NCBI GenBank assembly: GCA_029071325.1
Contig: JAIEAP010000030.1
Location: 1 to 64,000, forward strand
Direction: 5' to 3'
DNA: 64,000 nt
Source: Lachnospiraceae bacterium
GTDB taxonomy: Bacteria; Bacillota; Clostridia; Lachnospirales; Lachnospiraceae
Positions 55,858-64,000 of this stretch are shown here, one piece after another. A program made the position numbers and the translations under genes. Position 1 is the stretch's first letter. Each line of letters begins with the position of its first letter. The notes under the pieces are model-generated. The model had not been told where the DNA came from, did not search any database, and worked only from the letters and a program-made list of their open reading frames with translations.

Positions 55858-58800
55858 TTATTCTTCTTCATACGATTCGTCTACATCTGCGTAATCATCG
55901 TAATCCGCATCTGCATCCTCGTCTTCTTCCACGTCGTTGAGTTCACCGCTCTCTTCATCGAATTCCTGCTTGGTAAAGCCCATCCTGCCAAAAGATTCGC
56001 CGTCTTCGAATGCCGCAAAATCCTTATCGCCGGAAATAATGGAATTCAAATCCGTATTGCCATATTCGCTGGTCTCCATCAGTTCTACTTCGTTGCGATC
56101 CTCGTCCAGAACCTTGACATCCAGACCCAGAGACTGCAATTCTTTCAGAAGCACCTTGAAGGACTCGGGGATTCCCGGTTCCGGTATGTTATCGCCTTTG
56201 ATGATCGCTTCGTAGGTCTTCACACGTCCCACCACATCATCTGACTTAACAGTCAGGATCTCCTGCAGCGTGTAAGATGCGCCGTATGCCTCCAGCGCCC
56301 ATACCTCCATCTCTCCAAAACGCTGTCCGCCGAACTGTGCCTTTCCACCCAGCGGCTGCTGCGTAACCAGAGAGTACGGTCCCGTAGATCTCGCATGGAT
56401 CTTATCGTCTACCAGATGATGCAGCTTCAGGTAATGCATGTGTCCGATGGTAACCGGGGAGTCAAATTCTTCTCCGGTACGTCCGTCGCGCAACTGAACC
56501 TTTCCGTCTCTGGAAATCGGCACGCCCTTCCATACCTCTCTGTTGTCACGGTTGTCAGACAGATACTGCATCACGTCCTCGCGCAGGACATCCTTGTATT
56601 TCTCCTCAAACTCTTCCCATTCTGAGTTGACATAGTCATTTGCTAATTCCAGCGTGTCCTGGATATCAATCTCTCGCGCACCGTCAAACACCGGGGTCTC
56701 GATATTGAAGCCCAGCGCCTTTGCCGCAAGACTCAGATGAATCTCCAACACCTGTCCGATATTCATACGGGACGGCACGCCCAGCGGATTCAGCACGATA
56801 TCCAGCGGACGCCCGTTGGGCAGGAACGGCATATCTTCCACCGGAAGCACGCGGGAAACGACACCCTTGTTACCGTGACGGCCTGCCATCTTATCTCCTA
56901 CGGAAATCTTTCTCTTCTGCGCAATGTAAATACGCACTGCCTGATTCACACCCGGGGACAATTCATCGCCGTTTTCTCTGGTAAATACCTTTGCCTCCAC
57001 GACAATTCCGTATTCTCCATGCGGAACCTTCAAGGATGTATCCCTGACCTCTCTTGCCTTCTCACCGAAGATTGCCCGCAGCAGACGCTCCTCTGCGGTC
57101 AGCTCCGTCTCGCCCTTCGGCGTAACTTTACCCACCAGGATATCGCCGGCACGAACCTCTGCGCCAATACGGATGATACCTCTCTCGTCCAGATCCTTCA
57201 ACGCGTCATCGCCGACTCCCGGAACGTCTCTGGTGATCTCTTCCGGTCCAAGCTTCGTGTCTCTGGCCTCTGCTTCATATTCTTCAATGTGTACGGAGGT
57301 ATAGACATCATCCTGTACCAGCCGCTCACTTAATAATACTGCGTCCTCATAATTATAACCTTCCCAGGTCATGAATCCGATCAGAGGATTCTTACCCAGT
57401 GCAAGCTCTCCTCCGAAGGTGGAAGGTCCATCTGCGATCACTTCGCCTTCCTCCACGCGGTCGCCCTTGAACACGATAGGTCTCTGGTTGTAGCAGTTAC
57501 TCTGGTTACTTCTGGAGAACTTGGTCAGCTTATACACATCTCTGGTTCCATCGTCATTTTTGATGGTAATCTGGCTGGACTCTGATTTCTCTACCACGCC
57601 TGCCTTCTTGGAAACCACACACACGCCGGAATCCACTGCGGTCTTGGTCTCCATACCAGTACCTACCACAGGAGCCTCTGTAGTCAGAAGCGGCACCGCC
57701 TGGCGCTGCATGTTAGATCCCATCAGCGCACGGTTTGCGTCATCATTCTGCAAAAACGGAATCAGTGCGGTAGCAACAGAGAACACCATCTTCGGAGATA
57801 CGTCCATGTAATCAAACATGGTCTTATCGTATTCCTGTGTCTCATCCAGGTAACGTCCGGATACGGAATTTCTCACAAAATGCCCCTCGGCATCCAGCTT
57901 CTCGTTTGCCTGTGCTACATGGTAATTATCTTCCTCGTCCGCAGTCATATAGATAACTTCATCTGTTACCCTCGGATTTGAAGGATCGGTTTTATCAATC
58001 TTACGGTACGGCGCTTCCACAAAACCATACTCGTTAATTCTTGCATAACATGCCAGTGAGTTGATCAGACCAATGTTGGGTCCTTCAGGAGTTTCAATCG
58101 GACACATTCTTCCATAATGAGAATAATGAACGTCACGCACCTCGAATCCTGCTCTGTCTCGTGACAGACCGCCGGGTCCCAATGCGGACAGACGTCTCTT
58201 GTGGGTCAGCTCGCCCAGTGGGTTATTCTGATCCATGAACTGAGACAGCTGAGAAGAACCGAAGAATTCCTTCACCGCAGCCGTTACCGGCTTGATATTG
58301 ATCAGACTCTGAGGAGAAATGCCCTCCTGATCCTGTGTCGTCATACGCTCACGAACGACACGCTCCATTCTGGACAGACCGATACGATACTGATTCTGCA
58401 ACAATTCTCCCACGGCACGGATACGGCGGTTGCCCAGATGATCGATATCATCATCATGACCAACATTCCACTCCAGATGCATATTGTAGTTGATGGATGC
58501 AAAAATATCATCTTTGGTAATATGCTTGGGTATCAGCTCAGACACATTTTTGCGGATCGCTTCCTTGATATCTTCCAGAGACTTGTTCTCTTCCAGAATC
58601 TTTTTCAGCACCGGATAATACACAAGCTCGGTAATACCGACCTCCTTCGGCACCACATCCACATAAGTGGTCAGATCTACCATCATATTAGACAGAACCT
58701 TCACATTGCGCTCTTCCGCAGCAACCCACACAAAGGGAACTGCCGCATTCTGAATCTCCTCTGCCAGCTCTCTGGTGAGCTCGGTTCCCTTCTCAATGAC

Positions 58801-59715
58801 CTCGCCGGTAGTCTGCAATACTACATCCTCGGCCAACGTCTTGCCTTTGAGACGATTCTTGAACGCCAGTTTCTTGTTAAATTTATAACGGCCAACCTTC
58901 GCCAGATCATAACGTCTGGGGTCAAAGAACATTGCCGTGATCAGACTCTCTGCGCTGTCCACGCTGAGAGGCTCGCCGGGACGGATCTTCTTATATAATT
59001 CCAGCAGACCTTCCTCAAAATTGGTGGCGACATCCTTGCCAAATGACGCAAGAATCTTCGGTTCCTCTCCAAACAGGTCTATGATCTCCTGATTGGTTCC
59101 CACGCCCAGGGCACGGATCAATACCGTGATCGGTACTTTTCTGGTTCTATCCACACGAACATAGAAAATGTCATTGGAATCGGTCTCGTACTCCAGCCAT
59201 GCACCACGGTTCGGGATAACGGTGCAGGAATACAGTTTCTTACCGATCTTATCGTGTGCAACGCCGTAATATATACCGGGAGAACGTACCAACTGACTTA
59301 CAATGACACGTTCTGCACCATTGATAACGAAGGTTCCGGTCTCTGTCATAAGAGGTAAATCGCCCATAAAGATTTCATGCTCATTGATCTCGTCAGTCTC
59401 CTTGTTGAAAAGCCTGACTTTTACTTTCAAGGGAGCTGCGTAAGTAGCATCTCTCTGTTTGCACTCAGGAATCGTATATTTCACATCGTCTTCACACAGT
59501 GTGAAATCCACAAATTCCAGGCTAAGATGTCCGCTGTAGTCCTCAATCGGAGAGATATCTGCAAATACTTCCTTCAGACCCTCATCCAGGAACCACTGAT
59601 AGGAATCTTTCTGGACCTCGATCAGGTTCGGCATTTCCAATACCTCTTTTTGTCTTGAGTAACTCATACGCATGCTTTTTCCAGCTTTCACCGGACGTAT
59701 TCTGTTCTTCTCCAT
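55858..59715 (-). CDS. rpoB: RNA polymerase beta subunit
   Basis: A 1285-residue subunit of RNA polymerase. The rifampicin-binding cluster [20 protein letters not shown] then RLSALGPGG is wild type at the positions that usually carry resistance (Asp, His and Ser). The C-terminal part includes [24 protein letters not shown]-type clamp sequence. A strongly acidic tail ([23 protein letters not shown]-like) follows, typical for Lachnospiraceae. GAGAGGTG lies eight bases before the ATG. It has its own promoter and leader upstream. Confidence 0.97.
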   Translation of the reverse strand: MEKNRIRPVKAGKSMRMSYSRQKEVLEMPNLIEVQKDSYQWFLDEGLKEVFADISPIEDYSGHLSLEFVDFTLCEDDVKYTIPECKQRDATYAAPLKVKVRLFNKETDEINEHEIFMGDLPLMTETGTFVINGAERVIVSQLVRSPGIYYGVAHDKIGKKLYSCTVIPNRGAWLEYETDSNDIFYVRVDRTRKVPITVLIRALGVGTNQEIIDLFGEEPKILASFGKDVATNFEEGLLELYKKIRPGEPLSVDSAESLITAMFFDPRRYDLAKVGRYKFNKKLAFKNRLKGKTLAEDVVLQTTGEVIEKGTELTRELAEEIQNAAVPFVWVAAEERNVKVLSNMMVDLTTYVDVVPKEVGITELVYYPVLKKILEENKSLEDIKEAIRKNVSELIPKHITKDDIFASINYNMHLEWNVGHDDDIDHLGNRRIRAVGELLQNQYRIGLSRMERVVRERMTTQDQEGISPQSLINIKPVTAAVKEFFGSSQLSQFMDQNNPLGELTHKRRLSALGPGGLSRDRAGFEVRDVHYSHYGRMCPIETPEGPNIGLINSLACYARINEYGFVEAPYRKIDKTDPSNPRVTDEVIYMTADEEDNYHVAQANEKLDAEGHFVRNSVSGRYLDETQEYDKTMFDYMDVSPKMVFSVATALIPFLQNDDANRALMGSNMQRQAVPLLTTEAPVVGTGMETKTAVDSGVCVVSKKAGVVEKSESSQITIKNDDGTRDVYKLTKFSRSNQSNCYNQRPIVFKGDRVEEGEVIADGPSTFGGELALGKNPLIGFMTWEGYNYEDAVLLSERLVQDDVYTSVHIEEYEAEARDTKLGPEEITRDVPGVGDDALKDLDERGIIRIGAEVRAGDILVGKVTPKGETELTAEERLLRAIFGEKAREVRDTSLKVPHGEYGIVVEAKVFTRENGDELSPGVNQAVRIYIAQKRKISVGDKMAGRHGNKGVVSRVLPVEDMPFLPNGRPLDIVLNPLGVPSRMNIGQVLEIHLSLAAKALGFNIETPVFDGAREIDIQDTLELANDYVNSEWEEFEEKYKDVLREDVMQYLSDNRDNREVWKGVPISRDGKVQLRDGRTGEEFDSPVTIGHMHYLKLHHLVDDKIHARSTGPYSLVTQQPLGGKAQFGGQRFGEMEVWALEAYGASYTLQEILTVKSDDVVGRVKTYEAIIKGDNIPEPGIPESFKVLLKELQSLGLDVKVLDEDRNEVELMETSEYGNTDLNSIISGDKDFAAFEDGESFGRMGFTKQEFDEESGELNDVEEDEDADADYDDYADVDESYEEE

Positions 59716-59940
59716 TGACGTTTCACCTCTCGTTTTTTATTTTGTCTCCACCAAATATGACCAAAAATACGCATTTCACTAAGAATCCATATTTTATGAA
59801 ACAATATTCAGTACACAAATGCATATCCTATACTAGATGTAGATGCATTTGTATGACACACCTTGAAATGCTGTGTTTCACTATCCGCTTTCCCGAAAAA
59901 GGGTATAGTGAGCCCACCGCACCACAATAGTGCAACGTAT
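59716..59940 (-). promoter_or_regulatory. rpoBC leader with hairpins
   Basis: The ~220-base untranslated stretch before rpoB can form at least two hairpins: AAATGCAT/ATGCATTT arms around 59817-59850 and CACTATA/TATAGTG-type arms around 59879-59910. No T-run marks a classical terminator. It may hold a regulatory RNA for rpoBC; no known family was recognised. Confidence 0.45.
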
Positions 59941-59970
59941 ATTATACGACAAGTATTATTTTCACGTCAA
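59941..59970 (-). promoter_or_regulatory. rpoBC promoter
   Basis: Minus strand TTGACG (59965-59970) and TATAAT (59941-59946) with an 18-base spacer. Confidence 0.75.
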
Positions 59971-60040
59971 GTGTTATTTTTCTTATTTTCGCAACAGCCG
60001 TTACTATTTATAGTTTGATAAAAACATCACAATCAAAACA

Positions 60041-60079
60041 GCCCTCCCGCAACGAAGCCTTGCTTCGCCGCGAAAGGGC
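60041..60079. terminator. Hairpin between the zinc-ribbon gene and rpoBC promoter
   Basis: GCCCTCCCGC and the GCGAAAGGGC-type counterpart enclose an inner stem CGAAGCC/GCTTCG; on the minus strand it is followed by CTGTTTTG. It probably stops leftward transcripts from rplL. Between 59971 and 60245 no gene is supported. Confidence 0.55.
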
Positions 60080-60245
60080 AGTCCTTTCATCTGTCGCCGT
60101 AATTTCAAATCGGCATTATTATACAGCCCGAATGTAGAAATCGCATAAATTACATTCACAGCAAGCAATTGACAGGCAAATATATGTATTGTATTATATA
60201 TTATACGCATTTATTTGCCAATGAATAGTAAGGAGGATCATGAGT

Positions 60246-60572
60246 ATGAAATGCAAACACTGCAATTTCGAAAATCTGGACGGAATAAAATATTGCCAAC
60301 GCTGTGGACAGGCATTAAAACAACGTTCCCCTCTCTTTTCCTGGAAACGTAGCAAGGTGTATGCCGGTCTCGGGCATAAAGGAAGTTCTCTTGCACCCTT
60401 AGGAGCTATGGCAATCGAAAAAGCCGCATCCGAAATGGGTGGCGTGACCAAGCGCAGCACTCTGGTGAAGGTTCATCCTCTGGAGGATGGAAGCTGGTAC
60501 TGTCCTGACTGCGGAACAAAGAATGCTCCGCGCGCCATGTTCTGCAAAGGATGCGGAAGAGATTTCGCTTAG
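60246..60572 (+). CDS. Small double zinc-ribbon protein
   Basis: A 108-residue protein with two zinc-ribbon units: CKHCNFENLDGIKYCQRCG at the N-terminus and CPDCGTKNAPRAMFCKGCG at the C-terminus, a common double-ribbon layout. The linker (residues ~25-75) is basic and Gly-rich. AAGGAGG lies about nine bases before the ATG chosen, two codons after another ATG that is too close. It is on the plus strand between the minus-strand rplL and rpoB. Function unknown. Confidence 0.75.
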   Translation: MKCKHCNFENLDGIKYCQRCGQALKQRSPLFSWKRSKVYAGLGHKGSSLAPLGAMAIEKAASEMGGVTKRSTLVKVHPLEDGSWYCPDCGTKNAPRAMFCKGCGRDFA

Positions 60573-60576
60573 CAAA

Positions 60577-60735
60577 CAGCGCGAACTCGGAAACTCCGTT
60601 CCCTCGTGCGCGTTGCACCTCCAAACGATTCAGCCACAAGCAGCGCGAACTCGGAAACTCCGTTCCCTCATGCGCGTTGCACCTCCAAACGATTCAGCCA
60701 CAAGCAGCGCGAACTCGGAAGCCCTGCTTCCTCGT
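60577..60735 (+). repeat. 64-bp tandem repeat (2.5 copies) with a hairpin in each unit
   Basis: Units start CAGCGCGAACTCGG at 60577, 60641 and 60705, a period of exactly 64 bases; the first two are nearly identical. Each can fold around GGAA...TTCC with outer CGCGAAC/GTGCGCG. The third has GGAAGCCCTGCTTCC, a perfect stem changed on both sides compared with the first two, so pairing is kept. It begins right after the stop codon of the zinc-ribbon gene. Confidence 0.8.
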
Positions 60736-60752
60736 GCGCGGGCTGGCGCCCC

Positions 60753-60817
60753 ACAACAAGAAAAACAGGCACCCGAGCAGAAATAAATTTCTGTCGGATG
60801 CCTGTTTTTCTTGTTGT
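60753..60817. terminator. Bidirectional terminator between the zinc-ribbon gene and rplL
   Basis: ACAACAAGAAAAACAGGCA and TGCCTGTTTTTCTTGTTGT form a 19-bp perfect stem that has T/A-runs on both sides of the stem. It can end both the plus-strand gene and the rplL transcript. Confidence 0.85.
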
Positions 60818-60839
60818 GCTGCTTGTAGCTGAATCGCGA

Positions 60840-61220
60840 CTATTTTAAAGTTACTTTTGCGCCTTCTGCTTCTAATTTTGCTTTGATGTCGTCTGCAGTT
60901 GCTTTGTCTGCCTGCTCTTTTACGATCTTCGGAGCGCCGTCTACCAGCTCTTTTGCTTCCTTTAAGCCCAGACCTGTTGCCTCACGAACAACCTTAATAA
61001 CCTTAACCTTGTTCGGGCCTACTTCCGTCAGCTCTACGTCAAACTCTGTCTTCTCTTCGCCTGCGCCTGCACCGTCGCCAGCTCCTGCTGCTGCAACTAC
61101 AACGCCTGCTGCTGCAGATACGCCAAACTCTTCTTCACAAGCTTTTACTAATTCATTTAACTCTAATACGCTCAACTCTTTGATTGCTTCAATCATCTCA
61201 GCTGTTGTCATTTTAGCCAT
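60840..61220 (-). CDS. rplL: Ribosomal protein L7/L12
   Basis: A 126-residue stalk protein. The N-terminal dimer part ([20 protein letters not shown]), the Ala/Gly-rich hinge ([18 protein letters not shown]) and the C-terminal factor-binding domain ([20 protein letters not shown]-like) are normal. AGGTAAA precedes the ATG. It follows rplJ by 74 bases and is regulated with it through the L10 leader. Confidence 0.97.
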   Translation of the reverse strand: MAKMTTAEMIEAIKELSVLELNELVKACEEEFGVSAAAGVVVAAAGAGDGAGAGEEKTEFDVELTEVGPNKVKVIKVVREATGLGLKEAKELVDGAPKIVKEQADKATADDIKAKLEAEGAKVTLK

Positions 61221-61294
61221 TTTTATTTACCTCCGTTTTGGTTTGTTTTGTTTGTTGTCTTATGACACTTTCTGTTCTAATACCGGTTCCCTGC

Positions 61295-61888
61295 TTACTC
61301 GTTACTCTCGGTCTCTGCGGGAGCCTCTGCTGTCTCGGCTTCTGCCGGAGCCTCTGCTGCTTCCTCAGCCGGCGCTGCCTCTTCTTTTACTTCAACGTCT
61401 GCTGCGCCGCCTTTTTCCGCGATCTGATTAATAACACGCGCAAAGTTTGCAATCGGAGACTGGATGCTTCCAAGCAATTTGGACAGCAATTCTTCTCTGG
61501 AAGGGATCGTTGCGATGGTCTTCATACCGTCTGCATCGTAATACGTTCCCTCGATCACGCCTGCTTTGATCTCAAGCGCAGGAGCCGTCTTTGCAAATTT
61601 TGCAAGGATGCGTGCCGGTGCGGTTGCGTCCGTTGTGGAAATTGCGAAAGCGCTGGGACCTTCTAAGTTCTCTGCAAGGCTTTCGAACTGTGTTCCCTTA
61701 ATTGCAAAATTCACCAATGTATTCTTATACACTTTATAAGAAACACCAGCTTCTCTCAACTGTCTGCGCAGCTGAGTATCTTCTGCAACAGTAAGTCCAC
61801 GGTAGTCGACAACAACAACTGCCTGCGCATCTTTCATCTGTTCAGAAATCTCCTGTACGATAGGCTGTTTAAGTTCTACTTTTGCCAC
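61295..61888 (-). CDS. rplJ: Ribosomal protein L10
   Basis: A 197-residue ribosomal stalk base protein. It starts at GTG 61888 (AKVELKQPIVQEISEQM), preceded by AGGAGG. The conserved VVVVDYRGLTVAEDTQLRRQLREAG and KNTLVNFA are normal. The C-terminus carries about 30 extra residues of Ala/Glu/Pro repeats (AEEAAEAPAEAETAEAP-like), longer than the usual ~165. The frame continues upstream into the leader RNA, but that is not translated as protein. Confidence 0.95.
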   Translation of the reverse strand: MAKVELKQPIVQEISEQMKDAQAVVVVDYRGLTVAEDTQLRRQLREAGVSYKVYKNTLVNFAIKGTQFESLAENLEGPSAFAISTTDATAPARILAKFAKTAPALEIKAGVIEGTYYDADGMKTIATIPSREELLSKLLGSIQSPIANFARVINQIAEKGGAADVEVKEEAAPAEEAAEAPAEAETAEAPAETESNE

Positions 61889-61914
61889 GAATTGTGCACC
61901 TCCTTTTTTATTTT

Positions 61915-62058
61915 GCATTGCAAAAGACATAAAAAGCCTCTCTGTGGAAGACAGAGAGGCTTGAAATCTCAACACAAATACATCTGTATCTGCTATTTCC
62001 TCGGCAGGTTCTACGGTTACGCCTTGCGGCACCTGCTGTCTTCGGCAATATGCTTTGC
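61915..62058 (-). ncRNA. L10 (rplJL) leader RNA with terminator
   Basis: The leader contains GAAGACAGCAGGTGCCGCAA and CCTGCCGAGGA, the conserved L10-binding kink-turn/stem parts of the rplJ leader family. Downstream, AAGCCTCTCTGTC and its complement form a terminator hairpin (61931-61962) with T-run just before the ribosome site. Excess L10 would favour termination. Recognised from the consensus; autoregulation is inferred from the family. Confidence 0.85.
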
Positions 62059-62059
62059 T

Positions 62060-62088
62060 ATTATAGCAAGAAATATTTTAGATGTCAA
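62060..62088 (-). promoter_or_regulatory. rplJL promoter
   Basis: Minus strand TTGACA (62083-62088) and TATAAT (62060-62065) with a 17-base spacer, just inside the rplA-rplJ gap and upstream of the leader. Confidence 0.8.
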
Positions 62089-62096
62089 CACAAAGC

Positions 62097-62789
62097 TTAA
62101 ACAAGCTTCAACGGGTTGATCTTCACACCCGGTCCCATGGTAGGGGCAACGGTTACGCTCTTGAGATACTGACCCTTTACGGTTGCTGGTTTAGCCTTGT
62201 GCACGGCATCGATCAGAGTCTGGAAGTTGTCCGCTAATTGTTCTTCACTAAAGGATGCTTTTCCAATTGGCACATGGATAATATTTGCTTTGTCTAATCT
62301 ATACTCAATCTTACCGGCTTTGATATCTGCAACTGCCTTGGTAACGTCCATGGTAACAGTTCCAGCCTTCGGGTTCGGCATCAGACCCTTAGGTCCAAGC
62401 ACACGACCAAGACGTCCCACAACACCCATCATATCCGGGGTTGCCACTACTACGTCAAAGTCAAGCCATCCATCGTTCTGGATCTTCGGAATCAGTTCCT
62501 CTCCGCCTACAAAGTCAGCTCCCGCTGCCTCTGCCTCATCCAGCTTGGTTCCCTTGGCAAATACCAACACCTTTACTGCCTTACCAGTTCCGTGCGGCAG
62601 AACTACTGCGCCGCGAATCTGCTGGTCTGCATGACGTCCGTCACATCCCGTTCTGATGTGAACCTCAATCGTCTCGTCGAATTTTGCAACAGCCGCTTTC
62701 TTAGCAAGGCTGATTGCTTCTGCCGGCTCGTATAATGCTGCTCTGTCAATTGCCTTTGCAGCTTCGGTATATTTCTTTCCTCTTTTCAT
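62097..62789 (-). CDS. rplA: Ribosomal protein L1
   Basis: A 230-residue protein of the 50S L1 stalk. The start [16 protein letters not shown] is preceded by GGAGG; 17 upstream codons are open but not used. Conserved segments [34 protein letters not shown] and the C-terminal [16 protein letters not shown] are intact. It follows rplK by 186 bases. Confidence 0.96.
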   Translation of the reverse strand: MKRGKKYTEAAKAIDRAALYEPAEAISLAKKAAVAKFDETIEVHIRTGCDGRHADQQIRGAVVLPHGTGKAVKVLVFAKGTKLDEAEAAGADFVGGEELIPKIQNDGWLDFDVVVATPDMMGVVGRLGRVLGPKGLMPNPKAGTVTMDVTKAVADIKAGKIEYRLDKANIIHVPIGKASFSEEQLADNFQTLIDAVHKAKPATVKGQYLKSVTVAPTMGPGVKINPLKLV

Positions 62790-62975
62790 TCTATTTACCT
62801 CCTGTGGTGATATCGGGAGAAGTCCCTCCCACTCGTTCACGATTTGCTTCTTTTAACAAGGAAGTTCTGTTCGCTAAGCTCGACCTGCGCCTTTCGACTT
62901 GGTCTCGCCAATCTCACAGAACGGACTTCGCACTAAGCTCAAACTTCGTGCATGCACTCGTTTTCGCCAAGTGCT
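62790..62975. other. rplK-rplA intergenic region
   Basis: The 186-base gap contains AAGTTCTGT and ACAGAACGGACTT in opposite orientation about 60 bases apart, which can form a hairpin in the mRNA. No promoter is evident. It is longer than the usual rplK-rplA gap, so it may hold a structured regulator. Confidence 0.4.
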
Positions 62976-63401
62976 CTAGTCCTCTACTTCAATTCCCATG
63001 CTTCTTGCAGTACCTGCGATCATGCTCATAGCAGCTTCCAGAGAGCTTGCATTCAGATCCGGCATTTTGAGTTCTGCGATTTCCTGAATCTTTGCCTTGG
63101 AGATCTTCGCAACCTTGGTCTTATTCGGGGTCGCGGATGCACTCTTTAAGTTGCATGCCTTCTTCAGCAATACCGCTGCAGGCGGTGTCTTGGTAATAAA
63201 GCTGAAGCTCTTGTCTGCATAAACAGTGATTACTACCGGAACGACAGTGTCGCCCATATCTGCTGTCTTCGCATTGAACTGCTTGGTAAACTCCTGAATA
63301 TTAACGCCATGCTGTCCAAGAGCAGGACCAACAGGCGGTGCCGGTGTCGCTTTGCCGGCAGGTATCTGTAACTTGATGTAACCTTCTACTTTCTTTGCCA
63401 T
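62976..63401 (-). CDS. rplK: Ribosomal protein L11
   Basis: A 141-residue protein at the GTPase-associated centre. [21 protein letters not shown] (residues 15-35) and the C-terminal domain (ALNA-type helices; [20 protein letters not shown]) are normal. AGGAGG precedes the start. It lies 16 bases downstream of nusG. Confidence 0.97.
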   Translation of the reverse strand: MAKKVEGYIKLQIPAGKATPAPPVGPALGQHGVNIQEFTKQFNAKTADMGDTVVPVVITVYADKSFSFITKTPPAAVLLKKACNLKSASATPNKTKVAKISKAKIQEIAELKMPDLNASSLEAAMSMIAGTARSMGIEVED

Positions 63402-63417
63402 TTGGTGTTGCCTCCTT

Positions 63418-63936
63418 TTAATTCATCTTTTTCACATCTGCAAAACTGATTTCAACCGGTGTTTCACGGCCGAATAAGTCCACATTGATGGTACAGATCT
63501 GCTTTCCATGATCCATGCGCTGCACTGCGCCGATGGTGTCCTTCCACACACCACCGATCACAACCACGGTATCGCCTTCCGCAAAATCCACCACAATGTT
63601 GTCTGATTTGATTCCCAGCGGTCTCATTTCAGCGTCGGTGAGGGGTACCGGTTTCGATCCCGGTCCTACAAATCCGGTGACGCCTCTGGTGTTTCTTACC
63701 ACATACCAGGTGTCGTCATTCATGACCATATTGATCAGCACATAGCCTGGAAACATCTTCTTCTGAACCTGTTTTCTGGCTCCGTTCTTCAGTTCCATCA
63801 CATCCTGCATCGGAACTCTGACCTCCAGGATCTGCTCCTCCAGGTGACGGTTCTCTATGGTCTTGTCAATGTTCGCCTTGACCTTGTTCTCATAACCTGA
63901 ATAGGTATGAACTACATACCAGTGTGCCTCTGCCAT
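63418..63936 (-). CDS. nusG: Transcription elongation/termination factor NusG
   Basis: A 172-residue factor with the NGN domain ([36 protein letters not shown]) and a C-terminal KOW domain ([19 protein letters not shown]). GGAGG lies 11 bases before this ATG, but only five before a GTG two codons upstream (63942), so either could be the start. It couples transcription with translation or Rho. Confidence 0.95.
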   Translation of the reverse strand: MAEAHWYVVHTYSGYENKVKANIDKTIENRHLEEQILEVRVPMQDVMELKNGARKQVQKKMFPGYVLINMVMNDDTWYVVRNTRGVTGFVGPGSKPVPLTDAEMRPLGIKSDNIVVDFAEGDTVVVIGGVWKDTIGAVQRMDHGKQICTINVDLFGRETPVEISFADVKKMN

Positions 63937-63953
63937 AATCACCTATGCCTCCA

Positions 63954-64000
63954 TTATAAATTTACCAGGAAATTCACACCGTACTGAATAATGGTATCCA
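63954..64000 (-). CDS. secE: SecE preprotein translocase subunit (C-terminal part)
   Basis: The last 14 codons before the window edge translate to DTIIQYGVNFLVNL and a stop, matching the C-terminal end of SecE, and the gene stands in the usual place before nusG. Only the tail is in the window. Confidence 0.7.
   Translation of the reverse strand, partial: DTIIQYGVNFLVNL

Noticed and set aside
60004-60210. Minus-strand reading frame of 68 codons between rplL and rpoB
   Set aside because: It spans a terminator-like hairpin and has no ribosome site or recognisable domain.
60577-60735. Possible CRISPR array
   Set aside because: The 64-bp units are directly adjacent, without unique spacers, and no cas genes are in the window.
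61889-62032. Upstream extension of the rplJ reading frame
   Set aside because: It covers the L10 leader RNA and terminator hairpin, and the GTG at 61888 has the ribosome binding site.

Overview
The window looks like a spore-forming member of the Clostridia, most likely Lachnospiraceae. The evidence is the secE-nusG-rplKAJL-rpoBC-rpsLG-fusA-tuf order, the short ProRS without an editing insertion, CotS-like and SpoIID-like proteins, an RqcP gene next to hup, strong GGAGG ribosome binding sites and acidic C-terminal tails on RpoB and RplJ. Genus-level assignment is inference; no rRNA or tRNA gene was seen.

1-14.8 kb, minus strand: housekeeping genes (rqcP, hup, phosphoglucomutase, a PEGA lipoprotein, a CotS-like protein, cca), then a TPR/GAF/GGDEF diguanylate cyclase and a PilZ c-di-GMP receptor flanking proS, a TIM-barrel isomerase-like protein, and an IbrB/IbrA-like pair (ParB/Srx-like protein plus PAPS-reductase-like protein). 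14.8-19.1 kb holds small accessory genes (SPL-type radical SAM protein, ClbS/DfsB-like protein, WYL regulator, RNHCP protein, CD3324-like protein, XRE regulator with membrane segments). A 542-bp imperfect palindrome lies at 19180-19721; half of a second copy is at the left edge of the window.

19.7-26.4 kb: an ABC transporter with its own two-component system and a probable response-regulator operator, then an iron-sulfur aldo/keto-reductase-like protein and a Nudix hydrolase. 26.4-35.8 kb is a defence island. An AT-rich LlaJI-like restriction-modification operon (HTH protein, two m5C methyltransferases, McrB-like AAA+ subunit R1, PD-(D/E)xK nuclease subunit R2, small zinc protein) sits between the N-terminal and C-terminal remnants of one decayed DUF3427-type helicase gene. 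A divergent HNH endonuclease carries an N-terminal region resembling that of R1, so it may be an extra effector aimed at the same or a related DNA site.

35.8-47.2 kb: mixed accessory genes (Gfo/Idh/MocA oxidoreductase, nucleoside phosphorylase, YdeI-like protein, MerR-ABC exporter operon with a 19-bp-spacer promoter, SpoIID/peptidoglycan-binding/LysM protein, two VOC proteins) plus a decayed LytTR regulator and a decayed IS4-type transposase. 47.2-64 kb: the conserved transcription/translation cluster on the minus strand. Promoters are visible upstream of tuf, rpsL, rpoB and rplJ, there is a recognisable L10 leader RNA, and hairpin-forming intergenic repeats lie around rpoC-rpsL and between rplL and rpoB.
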